Below are positions 1-5,622 of a DNA stretch of 5,622 bases, piece after piece. Origin of the DNA: Acinetobacter sp. Its GTDB lineage: Bacteria > Pseudomonadota > Gammaproteobacteria > Pseudomonadales > Moraxellaceae. The stretch covers positions 6,731 to 12,352 of the forward strand of contig JAUNHS010000047.1 of the NCBI GenBank assembly GCA_030523805.1. The letters run 5' to 3'. The first letter of the stretch is position 1, and each line of letters starts with the position of its first letter. The notes beneath the pieces were generated by a model, which saw only the letters and a list, made by a program, of their open reading frames with translations, did no database searches and was not told the origin of the DNA. The position numbers and the translations under genes are program-made.

Positions 1-339
1 AATTCCATTCCATCATGGTTAAATATTGCTCTACTTGTTTATACGCTATTTTTATTATTTATTCAGCATGAATTGATTCGCCAAACAGGGCAAAGCATTG
101 GTAAAAAATTATTTAAATTACAAATCGTTGATGCCGAAAATAATCAAATGGTCAGTTCATGGCGTGCATTTTTCTTGCGTTCATTTGTATTCTTACTTTT
201 ATCGCAATTACTCATGCTTTTTCCATTATTAATGATTGTTTTTGTCATAGACTTCATTATGCTCTTTACATCGCCAAAGCGAACAACCTTACACGACCGA
301 CTTGCTCGCACCAAAGTGATTTTGTATCGCAAAAAATAA
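1..339 (+). CDS. RDD family membrane protein, 3' part
   Basis: The reading frame is open from the first base of the window to the TAA at 337-339, giving 112 residues; the true start lies upstream. The visible part has a hydrophobic segment at about residues 6-22. A glycine/lysine-rich stretch, GQSIGKKLFKLQIVDAE (30-46), follows and is typical of RDD proteins. Two further hydrophobic segments lie at about 56-72 and 74-90, with an aspartate at 84, and the family-like ending HDRLA is at 98-102. RDD proteins are small multi-pass inner-membrane proteins; some members have been linked to ion or solute transport, but the role of this one cannot be read from the sequence. The first membrane segment, expected to carry the family arginine, is missing because of the window edge and not because of a mutation. 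A strong terminator follows, so it is probably not cotranscribed with the oxidase genes. A TTG at 73 is in frame, but the frame is open and protein-like upstream of it, so I do not use it as the start. Confidence 0.8.
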   Translation, partial: NSIPSWLNIALLVYTLFLLFIQHELIRQTGQSIGKKLFKLQIVDAENNQMVSSWRAFFLRSFVFLLLSQLLMLFPLLMIVFVIDFIMLFTSPKRTTLHDRLARTKVILYRKK

Positions 340-368
340 ACCGTTAGATATAAAAAGCATTTGTACTC

Positions 369-412
369 AAATAGCATAAAGCAGCATTTTGCTTTATGCT
401 ATTTTTATTTTT
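369..412 (+). terminator. Intrinsic terminator after the RDD gene
   Basis: A perfect 15-base-pair stem is formed by 369-383 and 390-404, with a 6-base loop (384-389). The right arm runs into a T-rich tract (402-406 and 408-412, interrupted by one A). It lies 29 bases after the RDD stop codon and before the cyo operon, so it should end transcription of the RDD gene and insulate cyoA. The left side is not preceded by an equally clean A-run, so activity on the opposite strand is less certain. Confidence 0.85.
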
Positions 413-490
413 AATATTACTCATCTTTATTATTTTTATAAAAAATTCCAACTAAAACAATCAACTTATCTCCACCCACTTTTTTAGCTT

Positions 491-525
491 AAAATACCGA
501 TTACCTTACTTTTTTTCGGTATTTT
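491..525. repeat. 10-bp inverted repeat in the cyoA upstream region
   Basis: AAAATACCGA (491-500) is the exact reverse complement of TCGGTATTTT (516-525), separated by 15 bases that end in a T-run. With a 2-base bulge the pairing could extend outward into CTTAA (488-492) and TTTAAG (527-532). On the + strand it is followed by T-rich sequence, so it could be a weak second terminator, or a regulator site upstream of the cyo promoter. Nothing in the sequence decides between these. Confidence 0.5.
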
Positions 526-560
526 GTTTAAGTTTTGTCTAGTATAGTCAAGCAATTTAG

Positions 561-570
561 TGCATAATAT
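561..570 (+). promoter_or_regulatory. Candidate cyo promoter -10 element
   Basis: TGCATAATAT contains CATAAT (563-568), a five-of-six match to the sigma-70 -10 consensus, directly preceded by TG. No good -35 hexamer lies 16-18 bases upstream; the nearest, TTGTCT (535-540), is 22 bases away. If it is used, transcription would start near 575 and give a leader of about 150 bases containing both downstream hairpins. In an AT-rich region such matches are common by chance, so this is only a candidate. Confidence 0.25.
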
Positions 571-591
571 AGAGTTAAGATGACGGTGTTA

Positions 592-654
592 CATGATTGA
601 AAAAAATTGTTGTATTTTATTGTTTACAACTTCAAATGCTTTTTTTCAATCATG
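592..654. repeat. Nested inverted repeat in the cyoA leader
   Basis: The outer arms are perfect: CATGATTGAAAAAAA (592-606) pairs with TTTTTTTCAATCATG (640-654), 15 base pairs around a 33-base interior. The interior contains a second inverted repeat, GTTGTA (609-614) and TACAAC (625-630), with a 10-base loop. As RNA this would be a long, mostly A-U stem with an inner hairpin; as DNA it could be a protein-binding palindrome. It is not a standard terminator, because the T7 run is inside the stem and not after it. It ends 71 bases before the cyoA start, so a regulatory role for the oxidase operon is plausible but unproven. Confidence 0.7.
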
Positions 655-724
655 CGACATTTTCATCGCTATCCTGCATTGCGTTGATGCAATGAGGAAA
701 TCATTCTCTTCACCGAGGTTGTAA
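593..724 (+). CDS. Possible 43-residue leader ORF upstream of cyoA
   Basis: An ATG at 593 opens a 43-codon frame that ends with TAA at 722-724, one base before the cyoA ATG. The product would be MIEKNCCILLFTTSNAFF at the start and SSPRL at the end, with four cysteines (6, 7, 21, 30); I do not recognise it. The start codon sits inside the left arm of the nested inverted repeat, so folding could control its translation. The cyoA ribosome-binding site lies inside its last codons, the arrangement expected for translational coupling. Against it: there is no good ribosome-binding site upstream (only ACGG at 583-586), no recognisable domain, and a frame this short can be open by chance. Confidence 0.2.
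   Translation: MIEKNCCILLFTTSNAFFQSCDIFIAILHCVDAMRKSFSSPRL
672..698 (+). promoter_or_regulatory. Small hairpin just upstream of the cyoA ribosome-binding site
   Basis: CATTGC (677-682) pairs with GCAATG (689-694) around a 6-base loop. The stem extends through TCCT (672-675) with AGGA (695-698) if G676 is bulged, giving 10 base pairs. The paired AGGA resembles a Shine-Dalgarno core but is 27 bases from the cyoA start, too far to serve it directly. The hairpin may be an mRNA 5' structure; no function is shown. Confidence 0.4.
715..718 (+). promoter_or_regulatory. Ribosome-binding site of cyoA
   Basis: GAGG is followed by a 7-base spacer and the ATG at 726. This supports the chosen cyoA start, together with the lipoprotein signal that begins at that codon. 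Confidence 0.7.
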
Positions 725-725
725 A

Positions 726-1805
726 ATGAGACAAACGATCTTAGCTGTATTGTCTTTATCTGTCGCAACTGCATTGCTTACGGGCTGCGGTGGCGATTGG
801 GTATTAGTAAACCCTAAAGGGCCAGTAGCTGCTGGCTTAAGTAACTTGATGATGATTTCGATTTATTTAATGTTATTAGTCGTTATCCCTACAATCATCA
901 TGGCTTTATGGTTTGGTTATAAATACCGTGCAGATAAAGGTTCAGAATACAAACCAAATTGGGCTCACTCAACAGCTATTGAATATACTGTTTGGGGTAT
1001 CCCTATTATTATCATTGCGATTCTAGCGACACTTACATGGTGGGGTTCTCACAAATATGACCCTTATCGTCCTTTAGAGTCAGACAAAAAGCCAGTTACT
1101 ATCCAAGTAATTGCTGAACAGTTCAAATGGGTGTTCATTTATCCAGAGCAAGAAATTGCAATGGTAAACGAAGTACGCTTCCCTGAAAAAACTCCTGTAA
1201 ACTTCCGTATTACGTCTAACTTTACAATGAACTCATTCTTCATTCCACAGTTAGCAGGCCAAATCTATGCAATGGCAGGTATGCAGACGCAACTTAACCT
1301 TGAAGCAGATGGCGTAGGTGTTTACCGTGGTTTCTCTTCTAACTATAGCGGTTATGGTTTCTCACAAATGTACTTTAAAGCACACAGCTTGAGCGACAAT
1401 GACTTTGCAAAATGGGTAGAAACAGTTAAAGCAGGTCAAGGTAATACTATCACTGTAGATGAAAAAGGCACTACAGCTGTTCAAAAAGCAACTTTAGATA
1501 AAGCTGAATTTAAGTCTTTACGTGATGGTAACCGTTCTCAACTTCAAATTGATGCAATGGTGAAAAATGCTGAGCATGGTTCAGAAACTCAGAAGAAGTT
1601 GGCTGCAATTGCTCAAGCAGAAGGTCCTTATCCTACTAAACCACACCCTGTAACATATTATTCTTCTGTAGATCCAACATTATTCAATTCTGTGATTAAT
1701 TGCTACATGAGTAACATGAATAATATGACTCACGGTGAAGTTGCACAACCTGAAGCAACAAAAGACACAGTATGTGCCAATATTGCACACGTGCAAGGAG
1801 AATAA
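726..1805 (+). CDS. cyoA: Cytochrome bo3 ubiquinol oxidase subunit II
   Basis: This is subunit II of the heme-copper quinol oxidase, anchored in the inner membrane with a periplasmic cupredoxin-like domain. The start is fixed by a lipoprotein signal peptide with lipobox LTGC, so Cys21 should be the lipidated residue after cleavage. Membrane segments lie at about 40-65 and 87-106, and the cupredoxin fold covers about 122-220. At the position where cytochrome c oxidases carry the CuA ligands there is instead FSSNYSGYGFSQM (203-215), without cysteine, histidine or the CxxxC motif. It therefore cannot bind CuA, as expected for a quinol oxidase. A COX_ARM-like segment follows (about 219-236). At 359 residues it is longer than E. 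coli CyoA (about 315). The extra length lies mainly between residue 240 and the conserved VDPTLFNSVINCYM (315-328), and the tail contains two cysteines (326, 350). First gene of the operon; its stop is 3 bases from cyoB. Confidence 0.96.
   Translation: MRQTILAVLSLSVATALLTGCGGDWVLVNPKGPVAAGLSNLMMISIYLMLLVVIPTIIMALWFGYKYRADKGSEYKPNWAHSTAIEYTVWGIPIIIIAILATLTWWGSHKYDPYRPLESDKKPVTIQVIAEQFKWVFIYPEQEIAMVNEVRFPEKTPVNFRITSNFTMNSFFIPQLAGQIYAMAGMQTQLNLEADGVGVYRGFSSNYSGYGFSQMYFKAHSLSDNDFAKWVETVKAGQGNTITVDEKGTTAVQKATLDKAEFKSLRDGNRSQLQIDAMVKNAEHGSETQKKLAAIAQAEGPYPTKPHPVTYYSSVDPTLFNSVINCYMSNMNNMTHGEVAQPEATKDTVCANIAHVQGE
1795..1800 (+). promoter_or_regulatory. Ribosome-binding site of cyoB
   Basis: AAGGAG, a strong Shine-Dalgarno match, lies inside the last codons of cyoA with an 8-base spacer to the ATG at 1809. 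This is consistent with high, coupled translation of the catalytic subunit. Confidence 0.85.
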
Positions 1806-1808
1806 AAA

Positions 1809-3803
1809 ATGTCATTTTTATTCGGTAAATTAGGCCCAGATGCAATTCCACACGATCCAATCGTATTGGTTACAGTTGCATTGATGATTTTAGGTGGTAT
1901 TGCCTTAGTTGCAGGTATCACTTATTTCAAAAAATGGGGTTATTTGTGGAATGAATGGTTTACTTCTGTGGACCATAAGAAAATCGGTATCATGTATATC
2001 GTTGTATCTATTGTCATGCTTGTGCGTGGCTTTGCCGATGCAATCATGATGCGTTTACAATTATTCCTTGCAAAAGGTGGTGGCGAAGGCTATCTACACC
2101 CTGAGCATTACGACCAGATCTTTACCGCACACGGCGTAATTATGATCTTCTTCGTAGCGATGGGTCTTGTAGCAGCATTCTTTAACATCATCGTACCATT
2201 GCAAATTGGTGCTCGTGACGTTGCGTTCCCATTATTAAACTCTTTGAGTTTCTGGCTATTTGCTGGTTCTGCTGGTTTGATGATGGCATCATTAGCGATT
2301 GGTGAATTTGCTGCAACAGGTTGGATGGCCTACCCTCCTCTATCTGGTATTCAATACTCTCCAGGTGTGGGTGTGGATTACTATATTTGGGCAATCCAAA
2401 TCTCAGGTGTGGGTACAACTTTAACAGGTGTAAACTTCTTCGTAACGATTATTAAGATGCGTGCACCAGGTATGAAGTTAATGGATATGCCGATTTTCAC
2501 TTGGACAACTTTATGTGCCTGCGTGTTAATCTTGGCGACATTCCCTGTATTAGCTGCTACTTTGGCAATGCTTACCCTTGACCGTTACTTTGATTTCCAC
2601 TTCTTTACAAATGAGCTTGGCGGTAGCCCAATGCTTTATGTAAACTTGATTTGGACTTGGGGTCACCCTGAAGTTTACTTGTTGGTATTACCAGCATTCG
2701 GTTTATATTCAGAAATCGTTGCAACTTATACTCGTAAAACATTGTTTGGTTATCATTCAATGGTTTATGCGACTGTTGCAATTACCGTATTATCATTGGT
2801 TGTTTGGCTTCACCACTTCTTCACGATGGGTGCGGGTGCAAACGTGAATGCCTTCTTCGGTATCATGACCATGATTATTGCGATTCCTACTGGTGTTAAA
2901 CTATTCTCTTGGTTGTTCACCATGTATAAAGGTCGCATTACCTTTACATCGCCTATGCTTTGGACAGTTGGCTTCCTTGTTACCTTCGGTATCGGTGGTT
3001 TAACTGGTGTACTTATGGCAATCCCACCTGCGGACTTCTTGGTACACAACTCATTGTTCCTAGTTGCTCACTTCCATAACGTAATTATCGGTGGTGTAGT
3101 ATTTGCTCTATTTGCTGGTTTAGTATTCTATTGGCCAAAAATGTTTGGTTGGAAATTAAACGAAGCATGGGGTAAAGCAGCGTTCTGGTTCTGGTTCTTC
3201 GGTTTCTATTTTGCGTTCATGCCATTGTATATCCTTGGTTTCATGGGTATGACTCGTCGTTTGAACACATATAACAACCCAGAATGGGATCCATACTTGA
3301 ACATCGCAATGTTTGGTGCTGTATTAGTTGCTTTAGGTATTGCAAGTTTCGTAATGCAAATTATCGTAGGCTTCTTGCAACGCCACAAAAACATGGACTA
3401 CACAGGTGATGCTTGGGTTGATGGTCGTACATTTGATTGGGGTACAACATCTCCAGCACCGTTCTATAACTTCGCATTTATTCCAAATGGTGAAGGTGTG
3501 GATCGTTTCTGGCACGACAAACAAAATGGCGTGGCTTACGTTCGTCCTGAAAAATATGTAGACATTCATATGCCGACCAACCGTGTAGCAGGTTTTGGTA
3601 TCGCTATTCTTCTTAGCATTATGGGCTTTGCTTTAATTTGGCATATTTGGTGGTTAGTGGTTGCATCTTTTGCAGCAGCAATCGCATCATTTATCGCAAG
3701 CTCGTTCACGAAGAAAGTGGATTACTATGTACCAGCTGCAGAAGTTGAACGTATTGAAAATGAACGTTTTGCACTGTTAGAACAACATTTGAAGAAGGAC
3801 TAA
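1809..3803 (+). CDS. cyoB: Cytochrome bo3 ubiquinol oxidase subunit I (catalytic)
   Basis: Catalytic subunit: it oxidises ubiquinol, reduces O2 to water at a heme o3-CuB centre and pumps protons across the inner membrane. It has 664 residues and many hydrophobic segments, matching the family length (E. coli CyoB about 663). The residues expected from E. coli are all present, shifted by two. They are low-spin heme ligands H108 (FTAHG) and H423; high-spin heme ligand H421 (AHFHN); CuB ligands H286, H335 and H336; and the H286-Y290 pair in WGHPEVY for the His-Tyr crosslink. Proton-path residues D137 (D-channel), E288 and K364 (K-channel) and the arginine pair R483-R484 are intact. The quinol-site residues R73, D77, H100 and Q103 are also kept, supporting a quinol substrate. 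Phe codons are about 63% TTC by hand count, suggesting selection for high expression. It sits 3 bases after cyoA and 3 before cyoC. Confidence 0.98.
   Translation: MSFLFGKLGPDAIPHDPIVLVTVALMILGGIALVAGITYFKKWGYLWNEWFTSVDHKKIGIMYIVVSIVMLVRGFADAIMMRLQLFLAKGGGEGYLHPEHYDQIFTAHGVIMIFFVAMGLVAAFFNIIVPLQIGARDVAFPLLNSLSFWLFAGSAGLMMASLAIGEFAATGWMAYPPLSGIQYSPGVGVDYYIWAIQISGVGTTLTGVNFFVTIIKMRAPGMKLMDMPIFTWTTLCACVLILATFPVLAATLAMLTLDRYFDFHFFTNELGGSPMLYVNLIWTWGHPEVYLLVLPAFGLYSEIVATYTRKTLFGYHSMVYATVAITVLSLVVWLHHFFTMGAGANVNAFFGIMTMIIAIPTGVKLFSWLFTMYKGRITFTSPMLWTVGFLVTFGIGGLTGVLMAIPPADFLVHNSLFLVAHFHNVIIGGVVFALFAGLVFYWPKMFGWKLNEAWGKAAFWFWFFGFYFAFMPLYILGFMGMTRRLNTYNNPEWDPYLNIAMFGAVLVALGIASFVMQIIVGFLQRHKNMDYTGDAWVDGRTFDWGTTSPAPFYNFAFIPNGEGVDRFWHDKQNGVAYVRPEKYVDIHMPTNRVAGFGIAILLSIMGFALIWHIWWLVVASFAAAIASFIASSFTKKVDYYVPAAEVERIENERFALLEQHLKKD
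3795..3799 (+). promoter_or_regulatory. Ribosome-binding site of cyoC
   Basis: AAGGA within the last codons of cyoB, 7 bases before the ATG at 3807. It supports the start that gives the histidine-rich N-terminus. Confidence 0.8.
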
Positions 3804-3806
3804 GAT

Positions 3807-4421
3807 ATGAGCGAAGTACTTCATCACCACGGACACGATGAGCATCATCATCACGATGATACAGACATCACTGTCTTTGGTTTCTGGACATACTTGATGA
3901 CTGACTTAATCTTATTCGGTACACTCTTCATTGCGTTCGCCGTATTAAGTCAGCACGTGCCTGTAGGTACACCAAGTGCAAAAGATTTGTTTAGTGGTAG
4001 CTTAGGTTTCGTATTAACTGAAACCTTTGCCCTACTCATCTCTTCTGTTACTTTCGGTTTTGCTGTACTTGCACAGTACAAGAAAAATGTAGGTCAGGTT
4101 TTATTCTGGCTTGCGGTAACATTCGTATTTGGTGCTGCCTTCATTGGTATGGAAATTTACGAATTTAGCCACCTTGTACATGAAGGTCATGGCCCAAGTA
4201 AAAGTGCATTCTTATCTGCATTCTTTACTTTAGTTGGTACACACGGTATCCACGTAACGTCTGGTTTGGTGTGGATGTTAGTATTAATGATTCAAATCAA
4301 AAAATATGGTTTGACATTGCCTAACACTCGCCGTTTAGCGTGCTTAAGTTTATTCTGGCACTTCCTAGACATCGTATGGATCTGTGTATTCAGTGTTGTT
4401 TATTTGATGGGAGTTCTGTAA
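3807..4421 (+). CDS. cyoC: Cytochrome bo3 ubiquinol oxidase subunit III
   Basis: Small integral membrane subunit that packs against subunit I; it carries no cofactor and in this family supports assembly and stability of the oxidase. It has 204 residues, the same length as E. coli CyoC. Five membrane segments lie at about 25-48, 68-90, 97-118, 137-161 and 181-202. Conserved subunit III stretches are visible: FIGMEIYEF (112-120), [10 protein letters not shown] (144-153) and [13 protein letters not shown] (183-195). The N-terminal cytoplasmic tail is histidine-rich, with eight His between residues 6 and 16; E. coli CyoC also has a His-rich tail, so this looks like a family trait, enhanced here. 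It starts 3 bases after cyoB, and its stop overlaps the cyoD start by one base. Confidence 0.97.
   Translation: MSEVLHHHGHDEHHHHDDTDITVFGFWTYLMTDLILFGTLFIAFAVLSQHVPVGTPSAKDLFSGSLGFVLTETFALLISSVTFGFAVLAQYKKNVGQVLFWLAVTFVFGAAFIGMEIYEFSHLVHEGHGPSKSAFLSAFFTLVGTHGIHVTSGLVWMLVLMIQIKKYGLTLPNTRRLACLSLFWHFLDIVWICVFSVVYLMGVL
4409..4413 (+). promoter_or_regulatory. Ribosome-binding site that decides the cyoD start
   Basis: GGGAG lies 7 bases before the ATG at 4421, whose A is the last base of the cyoC TAA (TAATG overlap). This selects the 111-residue form over a longer frame open from 4340, and implies translational coupling of cyoD to cyoC. Confidence 0.8.
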
Positions 4422-4756
4422 TGAGTCATCACGATAATCACAGCAATGAATCTCACGGTAGCGTAAAACATTACGTGATTGGTTTTATTCTTTCTATCAT
4501 CTTGACTATTGTGCCATTCTACATGGTAATGTCAGGTGGTTTTGAAGGTCAAAAAACTTTAATCATGACGGTAATTGGTATTACTGCAGTTGCTCAAGTG
4601 TTAATTCAATTGATCTATTTCTTACATATGAATAGCTCACCAGAACAACGCTGGAATGTTATTGCATTTACCTATACACTCCTTACCATTTCTGCTCTTT
4701 TGATCGGTTCGGTATGGATTATGAATTACCTACACTCAAATATGATGATCTCTTAA
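4421..4756 (+). CDS. cyoD: Cytochrome bo3 ubiquinol oxidase subunit IV
   Basis: The smallest subunit of the oxidase, an inner-membrane protein of 111 residues (E. coli CyoD about 109). In this family it helps assemble the CuB/heme o3 centre of subunit I. Three membrane segments lie at about 17-37, 46-68 and 78-102, with the conserved QLIYFLHM stretch at 63-70, typical of cytochrome o subunit IV. The N-terminus (residues 1-13) is polar with four histidines. The start is chosen from the ribosome-binding site and the stop-start overlap with cyoC. A longer in-frame version beginning at 4340 would add 27 residues read from within cyoC in another frame, unlike the family, and is rejected. cyoE begins 9 bases after its stop. 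Confidence 0.95.
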   Translation: MSHHDNHSNESHGSVKHYVIGFILSIILTIVPFYMVMSGGFEGQKTLIMTVIGITAVAQVLIQLIYFLHMNSSPEQRWNVIAFTYTLLTISALLIGSVWIMNYLHSNMMIS

Positions 4757-4765
4757 CGGATAGTC

Positions 4766-5622
4766 ATGTTTAAAAAGTACTTATTCCTGACTAAACCGGG
4801 AATTCTATTTGGTAATTTCATTACCACTTTGGGCGGCTTCTTTTTAGCCGCCCAAGGTCAAATTGATTTCCTTCTACTCTTCTACACTTTGCTGGGGACA
4901 ACACTTGTTGTTGCTTCAGGTTGTGTTGTCAATAATGTGATTGATCAAGATATTGATCACAAAATGCAACGTACACAAAATCGTGCTTTAGTTAAAAAAA
5001 CCATTACACCAACCATTGCTCTTATTTATGCTGCTATATTAGGTCTCATAGGTTTTGCGATTTTATGGTTTTTGGTCAATGCTTATGCGTTTAGCTTTGC
5101 GGTTTTAGGTTTTTTTGTGTATGTAGTATTGTATAGTTTATGGTCTAAACGACACAATATTCATCAAACCGTCATCGGTAGCTTTTCGGGGGCAAGTCCA
5201 CCTGTCATTGGCTATACTGCGGTAACTGCAGAATTTGATTTAGCCGCATTGGTTATTTTCTTTGCCTACGCATTTTGGCAAATGCCACATTCTTGGGGTA
5301 TTGCAATTTATCGTTTTGATGATTATAAAAATGCAGGTATTCCAATTTTGCCTGTTGCTCGTTCTATTCGCCGCACGAAGATTGAATGCATCATTTATAT
5401 GATTTTATTCATGATTTGCGTGAATATTCTTTATGTTTATGACTATACCAATATTTGGTCGGTAATTGTAAATAATATTTTATGTGGCTATTGGATTTAT
5501 TTGGGTTTAATTGGATTTAAAGCTAAAGATGAACAACGTTGGGCAAAACGCTTTTTCTTATTCTCGGTGATTTTAATCACGATTATTAGTTTAAGTTTTG
5601 TGTGTACTTACCAACCTACCCC
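4766..5622 (+). CDS. cyoE: Protoheme IX farnesyltransferase (heme O synthase), 3' end cut
   Basis: Inner-membrane UbiA-superfamily prenyltransferase that attaches a farnesyl group from farnesyl diphosphate to heme b, making the heme o used by CyoB. The frame starts at ATG 4766 and stays open to the window end, 285 full codons plus two bases. E. coli CyoE has about 296 residues, so only a short C-terminal piece should be missing. The N-terminus reads MFKKYLFLTKPGI, as in the family. The diphosphate/Mg-binding motif is intact: NNVIDQDIDHKM with N56, D60 and D64, followed by R69 and R73. The second motif region YSLWSKRH (123-130), SGASPPVIGY (141-150) and WQMPHSWGIAIYRFDDY (171-187) are also conserved. 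Its ribosome-binding site is weak (ACGGA at 4756-4760, 5-base spacer). Phe codons are about 65% TTT by hand count, unlike cyoB, fitting a lower expression level for an enzyme compared with the structural subunits. Confidence 0.95.
   Translation, partial: MFKKYLFLTKPGILFGNFITTLGGFFLAAQGQIDFLLLFYTLLGTTLVVASGCVVNNVIDQDIDHKMQRTQNRALVKKTITPTIALIYAAILGLIGFAILWFLVNAYAFSFAVLGFFVYVVLYSLWSKRHNIHQTVIGSFSGASPPVIGYTAVTAEFDLAALVIFFAYAFWQMPHSWGIAIYRFDDYKNAGIPILPVARSIRRTKIECIIYMILFMICVNILYVYDYTNIWSVIVNNILCGYWIYLGLIGFKAKDEQRWAKRFFLFSVILITIISLSFVCTYQPT

Noticed and set aside
144..377. Minus-strand open frame over the RDD gene and its terminator
   Set aside because: It begins inside the terminator stem and lies opposite a recognisable RDD domain; it has no protein-like features of its own.
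597..650. FNR/Anr- or ArcA-type oxygen-response site
   Set aside because: The ATTGA/TCAAT half-sites are about 40 bases apart, not the 4-base spacing of an FNR box, and I found no convincing ArcA-like repeat. Oxygen control is plausible for cyo genes but not shown here.
640..654. T7 run read as an intrinsic terminator ahead of cyoA
   Set aside because: The T-run forms part of the stem itself and is followed by CAATCATG, not by a free U-tract, so the hairpin-then-U order is wrong.
2810..3049. Open frame on the minus strand inside cyoB
   Set aside because: It is a shadow of a strongly coding region: no family resemblance, no ribosome-binding site, and the + strand gene is complete with all catalytic residues. 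The same holds for the other minus-strand frames at 1730-1921, 2188-2418, 3206-3394 and 3333-3569.
4340..4420. In-frame extension of cyoD to a start at 4340
   Set aside because: It would overlap cyoC by 82 bases and add 27 residues not seen in the family. The ATG at 4421 has a good ribosome-binding site and gives the expected 111 residues.
726..5622. Mobile element, CRISPR, tRNA or novel defence system
   Set aside because: The whole stretch is a canonical cyoABCDE operon with tight spacing; I see no transposase, direct repeat array, tRNA-like fold or foreign gene.

Overview
The window looks like a low-GC gammaproteobacterial chromosome. The proteins closely resemble the cytochrome bo3 subunits of Enterobacteria, but codon use is AT-rich and CyoA has a long tail. 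I infer a member of the Moraxellaceae, most likely Acinetobacter; this is judged by eye and no database search was run.

Layout: (1) positions 1-339 hold the 3' end of an RDD-family membrane protein gene, cut by the window edge. It is closed by a strong intrinsic terminator at 369-412. (2) Positions 340-725 form a 386-base intergenic region with the terminator, an inverted repeat at 491-525, a weak promoter candidate near 563, a striking nested inverted repeat at 592-654, and a small bulged hairpin at 672-698. A possible 43-codon leader ORF (593-724) ends one base before cyoA. (3) Positions 726-5622 hold cyoA-cyoB-cyoC-cyoD-cyoE, all on the + strand, with junctions of 3, 3, -1 and 9 bases and no internal terminator that I can see. 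cyoE runs off the right edge.

How the genes work together: CyoB is the catalytic subunit, carrying low-spin heme b and the heme o/CuB site. CyoA is the lipoprotein subunit II without CuA, which marks a quinol rather than a cytochrome c oxidase. CyoC and CyoD are the small membrane subunits. CyoE farnesylates heme b to heme o, the cofactor CyoB needs. Together they oxidise ubiquinol at the cytoplasmic membrane, reduce oxygen to water and pump protons.

I see no undescribed system here; the operon is canonical. The parts worth a second look are the structured cyoA leader with its possible small ORF, the enlarged two-cysteine periplasmic tail of CyoA, and the drop in codon bias and ribosome-binding strength at cyoE.
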